Assembly: GCA_030435675.1 (NCBI GenBank)
Contig: CM059623.1
Coordinates: 13,052,092-13,116,091 of the forward strand
DNA: 64,000 nt
Direction: 5' to 3'
Source of the DNA: Steinernema hermaphroditum
Lineage: Eukaryota; Nematoda; Chromadorea; Rhabditida; Steinernematidae
Every line of letters starts with the position of its first letter. Within the stretch, counting starts at the first letter, position 1. A program made the translations under genes and the position numbers. The notes beneath the pieces are model-generated. The model made no database searches, was not told where the DNA came from, and saw nothing but the letters and a program-made list of their open reading frames with translations. Positions 31,118 through 41,917 of this stretch are shown piece after piece.

Positions 31118-33750
31118 TCACTGATTACAGTGTTCACCTTGGGACGGACACGCAAAACGCCCAATCTGAATCCACGTGATCACATTACCGCAGTCTTTCC
31201 ATTTAAGTTTTATGTATTTCACAGGTCGTTTCTCAAAACAGTGATTTTGCCAAGAGCTGCAAAGACGATGGTAGCCATCTGTTCTAACTAGGCGAACATA
31301 CCTGCCATCTTCATGCATTCCATCTATAACCTTGTCCCATTTCTCCCCATCTATCGACATGTGTATTTTGTAGTGGTAAACGGGTAGTGGTAGAACGACC
31401 CAGATCAGAAACTGCAGTGATTCCAGCATGTAAAGCCTTCCTAGTTTTACTGTTATGCTGTTTCCGCTCCCCGTTTTGAAGCTTGGATAGTCGTGTTCCT
31501 CGTTTAAGCTGCTGCAATTACCTCTCAGCATGCAATTTTTGAGGCCTTGACAGTTCCCTTTCGTTATCACTTCTGCGCCGTCCTCCACTGTGGCAACATT
31601 TTGGCCATCAATGGGAGCATACACATCTAAACAGGATAGAACAACGCTAGATTCACAGTAAACTTATATACCTTTTCTACCATGCAGTCCCCAATGACCC
31701 AGAACGAGTGGGTCCTCGAAAAGAGCAATCCTATCCTCGGAGAATGTAGCTGTAGATTGCTTTTCTACTTTCAATGGACATTCAAATACTGCGATTCTGA
31801 ACGGCATCGACTCCGAATTATAAGTTCCGACCATTCTGATAAACTTCACCGGACGTCTCTTGAACATAATGTTCTGCCAACCTCTACAAAATATCTACAT
31901 ACTTTCACTGGATACGGAGACTTACCTGCAGTCGCTGTTTCTATTGTCACTGATCATATCATAGTCTCGTCCGTCGATAGACACTTCAACGTAGTAACGA
32001 TAAAATCCGAAAGCAAACGACCATAGTTGCAGCCTAATCAAATCTAGCATGTATATTCGTCCCAATTTCACTGTAATGTTGTTTCCGTTTCCAATTGTAA
32101 CACCTTGAAAGCTGTCCGGAGGAAACATGTAGTCCAGGTAGCCGTTCAGGATCCAGTTTTGAGTACCTTCAGCCTCACCTTCGATTATAACCTCAGCACC
32201 AACCGAAACCGACGTAATGTTGCCTTTGATCGGCACAAATACATCTAAAAACAAAGATCTGCATTTGCGTCGCATCGAGCAAGGACGATACCATGCCGAT
32301 TTTCAAGTCCCCATTGGCAAAGAACATACGGATCATGAAAAATGCGTTCTTTTATTTTCTCTTTGCGCGCTCTGAGACTCTCTGCATCACTGGGGCACGT
32401 AAAGTTATCTATACGAAATGCATTGCGGCTACGATAAGTAGTATAGGTTGGCACTATTCTTATGTACTTTACAGGACGTTTCTTGAAGAATATTTCCTGC
32501 ACAGATCTGCAAATTGGTCTTTGGCCTGCTACACGAGTGGGGAACTCACCTGCACTTCGAGTTCCTGTTGTCGTTTACCATCTCCCAGTTTTTCTTGTCT
32601 GTAGAGACTTCGACAAAGTAGTGGTAGTAGTACTCATCCCCATCCAAAATTGTAAATTGTACAGATCCTAGCAAGTAAATTTTTCCCAATCTGACCATGA
32701 TGTTGCTACCGGCTCCAATTCCAACAGCTGCATAAGGCGGAGCTTCCCATTGTAAATACGTAGAGCTGTCAGCAAAAGATAATTCATGACCTTGCGTAAG
32801 TGATTTTGAGAAGACATTCGCGCCCTTTTCGGCGCTAGCTAGGTTTTCTCCAAATTCTGGGATGTGGACGATTTCGTCTTCGCTTTCGTCTTCACTTTCG
32901 TACTCACTTTCGTCATCTGATCCAATTTCATACCCAGGCACACAATCCGCTTCCTGGAACCATCCACACATGTAATCTGAACGGTCTGCTGAGACGGTTG
33001 CAGGTTGTGAAAGTTGCAAGGACATTTGAGATTTGGTATTATACCCATCTACATAACCCGGTCCGTGGATATAATCGCGTATGTAATCTATGCGGTCTGC
33101 TGAGAAGTGCCGTGAAGGTTGCACAGGCATTTGAGTACCGCTTGATCGCCCACTGGACTGCGCAATACCTGCATCGTCGGAAAGTGATATTCTCTGCGTA
33201 GCGTTCATTTCACCACTGGACGCACTTCCTATGTAGGGCGAATATGCGCACACCTTGCTTGCTTGTTGATCTTCAGGCTCGGCATTATTGCATATTGAGA
33301 AAACGTGCCGGTCCTCATTCAACATCTCTTCGAACGCACGGCTAGATTCAGGGACATCGGTTTCCAATCCGGGCTCCTGAGCGAAGTGCTCATCACATCT
33401 GCTGCTCTCATCAGCTTCTTCGTTCACAGATCCGCCTTCGTTATCAAAAAGCAATTGTACAATGCTAAAATCGCATGAAAATATGTATCATCGTCTATCA
33501 CTCTTACCAATCTTCTGAAAAATGATCGCCGTCCTCATTATTTTCGTCGTGAAATGCAGCAGACTTAGCAATGAAGCCAAGCAATGCACCGCACAGTCCA
33601 ACTAACGATCTAACTGAGGACAATTTCCTGACTACTTCCGTCGCCACGATTTTGTATTCCAGGAGAACAGTATTAGTTCATTTTTCTCGATGTCATGTTT
33701 ACCTCGGTCTCTGTTTCACCACCCTCTTTGATGATCAGCTTAGCGAACAT
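31118..33750 (-). CDS. Protein with three discoidin-like (BTBD9-type F5/8C) domains
   Basis: Eight exons (33750-33703, 33659-33508, 33464-32550, 32506-32292, 32244-31926, 31883-31672, 31626-31302, 31256-31118) sum to 774 residues with perfect phases. The N-terminus has a hydrophobic stretch (SLVGLCGALLGFIAKSAAF, about residues 32-52), then a roughly 220-residue low-complexity linker with an acidic run (SEYESEDESEDE). Three tandem domains follow, each split by one intron: VRLGKIYLLGSVQF..VEVSTDKKNWEMV / KKRPVKYIRIVPTY; VKLGRIYMLDLIRL..VEVSIDGRDYDMI / KRRPVKFIRMV; VKLGRLYMLESLQF..MSIDGEKWDKV / EKRPVKYIKLKW. This is the beta-sandwich pattern of the BTBD9 C-terminal domain, but no BTB domain is present. 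The acceptor before 33659 reads TG instead of AG here (AG in copy B), so this copy may be mis-spliced. Confidence 0.8.
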
Positions 33751-33864
33751 TATATCGAAAAGGTGCTCATTCAGACAATTTTTCCTTTCTAAAAGCTTTC
33801 TAGAATTATATGAAATAAACCCGGCTGCGCGCGCATTCGCGCCCTCCAGGTACTAAAAGCCAAT

Positions 33865-34045
33865 TAGCCTGTAGCCCTGCGGGCGGCAAGACACCATAGC
33901 CCTGCGGGCGGCAAGATTGGCGCTCATGCAAAAAGCTGAAGTTGGGGCCTAAAACTGTAGCCCTGCGGGCGGCGAGAAACCATAGCCCTGCGGGCGGCAA
34001 GACACCAATAGCCCTGCGGGCGGCAAGATTGGCGCTCATGTAAAT
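33865..34045. repeat. Interspersed GC-rich hairpin repeat, five copies
   Basis: The word TAGCCCTGCGGGCGGCAAGA (or ..GCGAGA) occurs five times (about 33871, 33896, 33958, 33982, 34009), two of them followed by TTGGCGCTCATG. Each contains the inverted repeat GCCC-TGC-GGGC. The duplicate block at 44020-44140 has three copies, so copy number is changing. Confidence 0.8.
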
Positions 34046-34164
34046 GGCTAAAGTGGGCGAAAAAATTGTAAAGTTTCAGGAAACTCGAACCGAAAACACT
34101 GCTGGTTACAAAATAGACAAAAAATCACTCAAAAACAGCAAAAAAAAACTCAAAGCCTAGCATC

Positions 34165-34400
34165 ACCAGAGAGATAGTGGAAGTAGAGCACTACCACCTC
34201 AACTGTCTGTGTGGCTCATTGCAAACGTTCTCTGTTTGTAAGCGGGCGGTGTCGGGTTCGGTTCCCCACGGGGTCCTTATTTTGTGTGGGTGTTTCCGCC
34301 GTGCGCACGGAAAAACACACACAAACAGACCAACGAACCCGTCGGTTCTCCATTTATATATAGGGGATACAACATGCCCCCCAAATCTCTAAATTTCCTG
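34165..34400 (+). repeat. Possible tRNA-related SINE-like sequence
   Basis: A box A-like word (GTGGCTCATTGC, about 34211) and a box B-like word (GGTTCGGTTCC, about 34255) are spaced about 45 bp apart, as in tRNA-derived promoters. They are followed by a hairpin TTTCCGCCGTGCGCACGGAAA and a CA-rich tract. No full tRNA cloverleaf can be drawn. The sequence is retained in copy B at about 44265-44480, where the CA tract is longer. Confidence 0.35.
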
Positions 34401-34580
34401 AAAATCAGCAAAATTACGCTTTATCGCTCGCACAGCGTGAACGGGCCCGACTCTGAGCTTTTAGCCGTAAGATTACGTGCGGTTAAAATGTCTAAAAATG
34501 TGCAATGGGCCAAATGTCCAAAATACGAAGAGTGGGAGGCAATGAACTTCAAACAAGTCAAGTATTCGGTGTTCCTAAGA

Positions 34581-35687
34581 TTACATTGCTAGAGGCCTTA
34601 CTCCTACACCAAGTACGCTAAGCCATCCCTCAAATACAGGTACCTTTTGCATGTGACCATACGACATAAGTGCTCGGAACTTGACTGTCTGAATATCCCG
34701 GTTCGGAAGGTTCAAACACTATGGTAGTGCCGTGAGGAATTAGTGTGAAATCGTGTTTTCCTGTGGCAGTCTTCTTGAGTATGTAAAACACGCACTCACT
34801 CACCTGCACCTCGTTGTACTCCACGTTGGACTAACACACTCACTGGCAACATCTCCCCAGCCAAATTTGTTACTTCAATACCGTACCTCCGTAAACGGCC
34901 CCGGAGAAAGCTCCAGGTTTTCCTTTGCCACCGTGCCCAGTCAAACCATATCCAGAAAGTATCCGCGGCACTAACTGCTGAATCATTGCTTTCCACCACT
35001 TTTATGAAGCCTTCAGTGGTAAAAGTCACTTTGCTATGGAAATCGATGGGGTGATTCACGCAAGCAAAGCTGATAATTCGTCCTGCAGATGTGGCTTAAC
35101 GTTTTGAATTATTGAGTTTGTCTTACCTTCTTCTTCAACGAGAATGCTTACGTAGACAGTAAATCCAAATTCGGGAACCGGAAGCCGTTTGATTTCGTTC
35201 CGACGGACGGAAACAAATCGCTGACCAGCAGCAATTTTTGAATCTGCGAAGATGGACAATATCAAGGAGACTATATCGTACACAAACCTGCATTTGGACT
35301 AACCAGTTCCTTTTTGATAAGCTCTCGATGCGAGCTGCAGCGCACCCAGATAGACTTTTGAAATTCGTTGCGAACAGAAACTGCTGCAAGGCTGCGAAAT
35401 TGCCAGTGATAAGTTCTAAGAAAATGAAGAGATGTGAATAGCGAGAGAAGAAGTGTTGCTGCGATGCCAAGTTCTCCCGAATAATCGTAAATAATGTCTG
35501 GCAAGTCGGGAAAAAGGGTCAACAATAGTTGCAGTGACATGTGCTCTCCGCAATACCTCTTTCCTAAAGAAAGCAGGGAAGTGGGTAAAATCAATACGTT
35601 TGCTCTTATCAGATGCGTTCCACTGCTGATAAAGAACTCTGTTGCAACCACTAACAAAGAGAGGTCCAGTGCCCCACGCGGATTCGG
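34581..35687 (-). CDS. Unidentified multi-exon protein with membrane segments, 5' end unresolved
   Basis: Exons 35687-35288, 35243-35127, 35082-34804, 34760-34644 and 34588-34581 join in phase to a 306-residue frame ending at TAA 34581-34583. The 35687 boundary is a good TTTCAG acceptor, so at least one more upstream exon with the start codon is missing from my model; alternatively translation starts at an internal Met (MSLQLLLTLFPDLPD). The first part has two hydrophobic segments (SLLVVATEFFISS and GELGIAATLLLSLFTSL); the rest looks like a beta-rich ectodomain (ADSKIAAGQRFVSVRR, VPEFGFTVYVSILVEEEG, FHSKVTFTTEGFIKVVES). I do not recognise the family. Copy B (44681-45775) preserves every splice site and the frame, which supports it being a real gene. 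Confidence 0.65.
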
Positions 35688-35975
35688 CTGAAATTTGGCG
35701 GGAAGATAGACATGGCAGAATGTAGCAAAGCCTGATAGGGTTCATCGGTGAATGGCGTGTTTAAGCTATATATTGCATAGTTGATTATGCCCTCTGCAAT
35801 CGAAAAGTCTCCTAGCGCGATATCCCTGATGTCACAAAAGAGTGTGATGGTTTTTGTCAGTAGTCTTTTCTGGCCATTTATTTGAGGTTTTGCGAGGCCA
35901 TTCATAGATGAAACCTATCAGGTTTTGCTGCACTCTGGTATGCCAACCCAAATTTCAGCCGAATCAGCGTGGGTC
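35672..35975. repeat. Inverted repeat at the end of the unidentified gene
   Basis: About 70 bp at 35675-35745 recur as the reverse complement at 35908-35975 (shared words: CAAATTTCAGCCGAATC and GATGAAnCCTATCAGG). The arms include an intron end and exon start of the minus-strand gene, so the right arm is an inverted fragment of the same gene. The structure is present in copy B (45765-46072), so it predates the segmental duplication. Confidence 0.75.
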
Positions 35976-36164
35976 AGTTTGTGATCTACCCTTGTCAGCG
36001 ATACCTGTCATGCGCACACTGATGGGACCGCTGGTCGCTCTGTGCCCAGATGTCGTTTTCAGCAGAAGTCAAAAGAAGATCTATTGGCGCTTTCTTGTGC
36101 ATAAACATATGAGGCGTCTCGCCAGGTGTGTAAGCCGTGGGGAAACCATCAGCTGCGGGTTGCA

Positions 36165-36580
36165 CGGTCTTTGGAGTAGTGGCGCTTCTTTAGCTTCTCG
36201 GGACGTCGCGGGTGGTCAGGCGGTGGTGATTCGCTACTTGCCAGGTGGATGGAACTACGGTAACTATGGCGATCCAAGGCTTCTGGGAATCGGAGTGATC
36301 ATTGCGCAAGCAACGATAATCGAGAACCTCAATGAACTCATTCCAAAGAGCGAGTGGACGAGCGCCGGAAACTCAAATGAAATACCACAAAATCGGTATC
36401 AATGCTCGAAAAAGAGGCAATTTAGGGCAAACGGTTTCGTGACAAGTAAAAAAGAAATATAAAAGTTCGCTGAAAACTATACCGTTGATCCATAAAAAAT
36501 GGCCGATGTTGTAAACGTGTCATAATTTCATGACGTTTACTCCTAGGGCATAACCGATGGGCGCGTTACTGAGAACAGTT
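36165..36580 (+). repeat. Dispersed repeat family R1, copy
   Basis: Contains GGTGGTGATTCGCTACTTGCC, GGATGGAACTACGGTAAC, TTCTGGGAATCGGAGTGATC and the 3' end word GGAAACTCAAATGAAATACC. TGATCCATAAAAAATGGCCG at about 36486 is shared with the R1 copy at 17.2 kb. Confidence 0.65.
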
Positions 36581-36814
36581 ATCTCTCGCCCTACATCATG
36601 ATTTGCGGCTTGCAAGTTACATTCCTCTTTGCGTTAGAGGTCCATTCTTTTACGATGGTCATTTGTTTGGCACCTCGAGAGAGCGAAATGCGAAGTGATG
36701 TATGGACTTCCTATATTAACATTTGTGTGATGGACGGTGACTGCCTTATATCACATACATATTTGGGTCCTCCCTACCGAATGCACCTACCGCTGCGCTC
36801 GTCGTTTATCACAG

Positions 36815-37260
36815 CATGGGCTAATCTCAAAAAGATGGCCTTTTCGGATCACCATGTTCCGTTAACTTCACTGTTTCCAAATGATTAAGTAATATAATAA
36901 GGAACGGGGACATGCAGCAGATAGCCATCGCTCACAGCTACCATGCCCACATAGTGACTTCACGAGCTCTTTTCTACTTCACAGAAATAAAGTCCAAATG
37001 TGAAAAAAATGACCCTCGGATTACCAAAAACTCAGACTAACCGAGACCATGTGTTTCCAAATTGACCGTCACAATGTCTCTCCACTTTGAGCTGTGATAC
37101 TCCTGTTTGCTGTTCGTATAGAGCTCTCTTAGCTCTATCTTACTGTCATCTGTACGCATCCGTAAATGAAAATATCAGAGAAAGCCACTCAAAATAATGT
37201 GAAGAGGTCGAAAATTGGACGAAAAATATTTTTCGGTTTTAAACCCTCGTATTTCACGAT
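36815..37260 (-). repeat. Dispersed repeat family R3, inverted diverged copy
   Basis: Inverse matches to the 27.2-27.6 kb copy: AAAAAGATGGCCTTTTCGGATC, then TAGCCATCGCTCACAGCTAC, then the CTTTTCTACTTCACAG region. No gene. Confidence 0.55.
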
Positions 37261-37741
37261 TGAGGAATCAGGATGTTGGCCATAAAGTGGGCTGAAGTTG
37301 TACATAAGAGTGATGAATACCTTGACTGAAATCTTCCTGTTTTGTCTCAGTAAATTATCAAAAAATAATCCGCCATTTTTTATGGGTCAACTCAATATTA
37401 TAATATGTCCGGATCTTCAGGACGGTGTGATCTACGTAGGGTCTCTGTGTGCTGTACATATATACAAATCTCCGTAGCACATAATTTTTCTGTCCGGTTC
37501 CGCAATCCATGGACGTAAAGACGAGAAGTAAACTCGTAAATGTTTCTGGGTTTCCCATTTCTCTCTCGTAGCCGGAAAAATACTCTTGTTGACGATGTAG
37601 GACCCGCAGCGGCGCCCAGGTCTTTGGAAAAGGAACGATTGCACATATGCTTGCAGGATTTACTGTTATAAATGTTGACCTTTACAAAAATATACAAATT
37701 TTTGGTGGACGAATTTGCAGTTTGCTCGAAGTCGTGCATTC

Positions 37742-38840
37742 CTACTTGCAGTTGGCTTCTTTGCCAGTCTTTTCGGCGATCCATTTGCAGTAGCGCGACA
37801 CTCTGGTGAAGACGAGCTCCGGTTCACCTTTGGGATCGTAGGGACCGCCGAAAGAAGCGATTCCAAGTTGAATCAGACCTCCGTCGTGATTGACAAAAAG
37901 CGGTCCACCTCCGTCACCCTACAATTAAAAGTACTCATTTACTCGCAGGGAAACCTACAGGCCCAGGAGCGGAACCCTTTCCTTTGGCGCAAATTTGGTT
38001 GTCGTTGAACTTCAGCTCGAAGGCTTTGCTAAAGTAGATTACATGAACTAAAGCAATGTGTTTATAGTCTTACGTGCAAACTTCATTTTCGACAATTTTG
38101 ACTTCACCAGCGCGGAGCACAGGACTGAGCCCGTGCTTCTTTTCTTCAAATGGGAAACAATTTACATCTTTCATGAGTGCAAAAGGGAATACCGTCGAAA
38201 ACTCCAAACCCGGAGACAACAGCGCGAGCGTTCTTTTCCAACTTAGAGTCGTCCAAGCTCAGCTGTACGATCCTGACGTTTTTGTTAATTTCTACGTCCT
38301 TCTCTAGTTGCAGGATGGCAATATCGTTGTCAAATTTGTCCTTGCTCTTCCCGAAATCGGGGTGGATGATGATCTTCGTTGCTCTTCTGGACTGTTGCGT
38401 ATTATGGTCCTTAAGGTCCGCCGCTCCTAGAATGACGACAGCAGACTTGACGTGAAGACCACAATAGGCTGCAGTGAGCACGTGCTTCTTGGAGATGAGG
38501 CTTCCTCCGCAGTAAAAGCGATGTCCCTCTTTGGCCTTAGCAACGATTAACGCCTGGATGGGAATGTCACCGGCTTTTGCTGGCTTTCCACCAAAGATCT
38601 AAACTTTTATAATGCATCCTAATGTAAGCGCCATAGAAGGCGACTTACAAATTCACTTTTAGGGAAGAGTTGTTCAAATTCGGTCATTTCGAGTTCTTTT
38701 TCCATCTCGATTGGGCTTCGTGTAGGAGGAGAACGGCGAGGATGGCGAGTGTGCCATGGCCGGTGCAAGTCGTCCTGCTCCTGGAGGGGCACGGCGACCG
38801 AAGAGACGATGAGAAGGAAGAGAAGAGGTAAAATACCCAT
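37742..38840 (-). CDS. Secreted S1 pseudoprotease, His to Tyr and Ser to Gly
   Basis: Duplicate of the 25484 gene with identical exon lengths (38840-38649, 38598-38193, 38143-38074, 38028-37959, 37918-37742; 304 residues). The signal peptide is MGILPLLFLLIVSSVAVPLQ. The catalytic His is TAT, Tyr109 (LTAAYC; 38466-38464), a different change from the Ala in copy A. Asp156 is kept and the nucleophile is Gly249 (37912-37910). Downstream of it VVRPGG of copy A is VNHDGG. Frame and splice sites are intact despite many amino-acid changes, including two independent fates of the His codon, which suggests that the fold but not catalysis is under selection (inference). Confidence 0.9.
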
Positions 38841-38955
38841 CGCTGGTAATGAATGGATCCTGCGGATTCAAAGACTTTTATACCCGAAAGGCCTCCTGCT
38901 GGCGAAAAACTATTTCATAGCCCGCTGAACACAGGGGTGACGTTATTTCTGGCAT

Positions 38956-38961
38956 TGATAA
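38956..38961 (-). promoter_or_regulatory. GATA-type site upstream of the 37742 gene
   Basis: TTGATAAGAGA, conserved with the copy A site at 26662-26667 although flanking sequence has diverged. Confidence 0.5.
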
Positions 38962-39179
38962 GAGAGCGACACAAATGTACTCCTTGTTTCTTCTTCTTGG
39001 TAATCATGTGCGTTTCTGGTAAGATCAAGAGTTATTTAGTTGTCCTTACTCCGCTCTACTCTAAGGGCATTTACTTTGTCGATGAAAACATCACGTCATA
39101 TGATCAACTAAAAATAAACACTCTTTTAATTCTAGATGATCTGTTTTGGCAAACTTCAACTTTATGTTACTCATAAAGC

Positions 39180-39940
39180 ACCTATCAGTATTAAGTTTTG
39201 GGACTCATCGGGAGTCACCAAGATCCATTCTACATCTCTATAGACACTCTACAATATTTGAACCGTTGAAAAGGTGGCTCCACCGAATATTACGCCATGC
39301 GTGATCGTAGAAAATCGCTGTCATAGGAAACAACCAAAGAAGAGAAGAAAATGCAGATGCATCACTGGGCCTAAACTAAGGTGATCCAGAACTAGACCAT
39401 CGTATGAGTGCTTTAATGCAAGCTGGCCCTGGCCTTTTTGTGCACCCTAGGCCTAAGCCTAGTCTGGATTTCAGCAAGATAGCCGTCTTGAGGAGTTCAT
39501 TTTTTCCACTCGGTCTAACATCTTAACTTAGACTTCAGAGTCTTAATTTAGTCTTAGGATTCATGAATACACATTCTTAGCACCTTCTACTTTATTCTCT
39601 TCGTCATTCGCGGCGGAATATCACTGCTTCCTCGCGGGCGCCCTATCATGGACAATTCTCGATTCGTGCACCGAGTAAAGGTTTCGAGATTATAAACCTC
39701 GATGAGCGGAAGACGAAATATGTGAATGCTGTTTCACATATCTGTAGATCTTTCGGTTGTGTCGGTGATGAGCGTTCGTTCCCTCAGAAACACGTTGAGT
39801 TTGTATTTTATGTAATAAATGTAAGATAACCAAAATAACCAAAATTGCATCTCTCGAACAAGTCCGATGTCGTCATCAGGAAAGAAAAGAAGCAGCGACC
39901 ACTGTGATCTGCATATGTTGAGATGCATTATGAGATATCT
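39180..39940. other. Intergenic, nothing recognised
   Basis: Diverged from the corresponding copy A interval; no gene seen. CCTAGGCCTAAGCCTAGTC at about 39446 is palindrome-like. Confidence 0.4.
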
Positions 39941-39961
39941 CGCATGTAGAATGCCAATGAT

Positions 39962-40022
39962 TCAAAAGCAAATAATAAAGTGCACACTTTATAAAAGCAA
40001 ATAATAAAGTGCACACTTTATA
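39962..40022. repeat. Perfect tandem duplication, unit about 30 bp
   Basis: AAAAGCAAATAATAAAGTGC and the following ACACTTTAT are present twice in tandem downstream of the second His/Arg repeat gene. Copy A has a single diverged version, so the duplication is recent. Confidence 0.8.
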
Positions 40023-40127
40023 TATGCCTGCGTTATTTATTCTTTAAAAAATTTACAAATTTTACTTTGTACAATTGATCCCCATGCAAAACTGCGATTA
40101 TAGTTACGCCAGGAAGGATGAGTAGAC

Positions 40128-41285
40128 TTAGAGCGAGGGAATCGGTTCCTTCTGTTCAACGGGACTCTGAGTGGGACGAGAGTGGCGAGGATGGCGAGTA
40201 CGTCGAGAGTGGTGGAACTCAGCGCCTTCGGCAAGAGACTCTTCGCTAGGCCCACGAGTGCGACGAGAATGACGAGGATAGCGAGTGGGGTGCGAGCGAT
40301 GCAAGTCACTCTCTTCGACCGGCGACTTATTCAGGTTATCCAAAAGGCTGCGAGTAGGCCGCGAGTGATGGGGATGACGGGTGTGTCGGGAGTGGCGGTG
40401 GAGCTCGGCTTCTTCGGGGCTGAATGTGGGTCTAGAATGCCGAGGAGGTCGCGATGGTCGGGAGTGGCGATGCAGTTCCTCTCCTTCAGCAACGGCAACT
40501 TCTTCAGGGCTTCTGGTACGGCGAGAGTGATGAGGCGGCCGGGTACCGCGAGTGTGACGAAGCTCATTTTCCTGAGCCAAAGATTCATCGATCGGGCTAC
40601 GTGTAGGTCGTGAATGATGAGGATGCCGTGTGTGTCGGGAATGATTACGGTGGTGGTGGAAATCGTTTTCCTCAACGGCAGCAGCTTCTTCGGGGCCACG
40701 AGTAGGCCGGCTATGATGAGGGGGGCGAGTATGACGAGGAGGGTGCGTAGGTCGAGAACGATGCAGGTCGTCTTGTTCGACATCCGACTCCACTTCCGAT
40801 TGAGGACTATGTGTAGGCCGGCTATGATGAGGATGGCGAGTATGTCGCGAATGGTTACGATGATGATGGAAGTCTTGTTCCTCGACCAGAGACTCTTCGA
40901 TGGGGCTGCGAGTGCGGCGAGGAGGTGGAGTAGGTCGGGAACGACGCAACTCATCTTCTTCCACAACCGCGGCCTCTTCAGGGCTGCGAGTGCGACGAGA
41001 GTGATGGGGAGGGCGGGTTCCGCGAGAGTGACGGAAGTCCTTCTGCTCCATAACAGCTTCTCCTACCTAAATTATATGCTTCTACGAAGGAAAAAAGCAG
41101 CAAAAACTTACGGATTCGCCAACAGCAGGAGCTACGTTCTCTTGAACAGCTGAAGCATCAAGCGGGTTGCGAGTAGGCCAAACAGGGGGAGGAGTTCGTC
41201 GGCTATGCCGAAAGGCATCTTGCTCCTCAGGAGGCAAGGCAATCGCCGAAGCGACCAAAAGGAAGAGAAAAGGAAGAACACCCAT
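40128..41285 (-). CDS. Secreted His/Arg/Ser/Pro tandem-repeat protein, second copy
   Basis: Two exons (41285-41112 and 41066-40128), 370 residues, nearly identical to the 28228-29385 gene (offset 11900 with no indels). Only a handful of residue changes are seen, for example THHPRHSRPTHSP to TRHPRHSRPTQSP near the C-terminus, SPLS to SPQS, and SPLDN to SLLDN. Leader, repeat number and splice sites are unchanged. The absence of indels across a highly repetitive 1.1 kb exon shows that the duplication is young or the copies are being homogenised. Confidence 0.9.
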
Positions 41286-41917
41286 TACTGTAAGTGGATG
41301 GATCTGACTGGTCACACTGCCTTTTATATCTTGGATATCTACCGGTCTTCAATTGGTCGATAAGGCATCAGCTGCTAGAAGGATCAGGTCAGATGGACTT
41401 TTATTTTTCAGTACAGTTCATTCGAGTGATGTCCGTGAAGAACAAGACATGCATGCTGTTATCAGCCGCAGTTCTTGTGGTTCCCATGCGTGCTGTTTGC
41501 ACTCGCTTGTACTCAAAACATGTAATGCATCGTATGTGCCTTTACATCAGTCATTCAAAGGGACATGGCAGTTACATTTAAGTTGACAACCTAGATATGA
41601 TCATGTTCGTGGGATATGATATCCGAAAAACTAACAAATAACGGAAGGTTGGAATGCGTTTAGTAGGCACTACGTGATTTTTCGTTGGCCACAAATCAGT
41701 GGTCTTCCTTGTACCCTTATCACTTGGAACTATTTTCAGTTAAACTGAGAATGTTATCTTGAACGGTCAGCAGTACCTTGGGCAAAGACTATGGTCTTGA
41801 TCATGATGTTGCCCTATCAAAGAGTCCTGAAAACAAAAGTACATTTTGACATCAGCAGCACAAGCACAGCCGCTCTCGCCTCAGATCATATAGAAAACAT
41901 TCGCTACAGTTCGGTTG

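Larger units (their letters stand above)
25320..35972. repeat. Segmental duplication, copy A (about 10.6 kb)
   Basis: This block and 37590-46072 are direct repeats with the same gene order: pseudoprotease, His/Arg repeat protein, pseudoprotease, discoidin-like gene, unidentified multi-exon gene. The offset falls stepwise from about 12260 at the left to 10088 at the right because of deletions in copy B and smaller indels. The 28.2-30.8 kb part is nearly identical between copies. Right-hand homology ends at TCAGTTTGTGA (about 35972). Confidence 0.9.

Noticed and set aside
33806..34039. ORF built from the AARRA-type repeat (SANLAARRAI...)
   Set aside because: It is the translation of the non-coding TAGCCCTGCGGGCGGC repeat.
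34205..34275. Possible tRNA gene (GGTTCGGTTCC box B)
   Set aside because: No acceptor stem or anticodon arm can be formed; at most a tRNA-derived SINE head.
39446..39465. GCCTAAGCCTA, two units of the nematode telomere repeat
   Set aside because: Only about 11 bp match and the word is embedded in a palindrome-like CCTAGG context; chance is sufficient.
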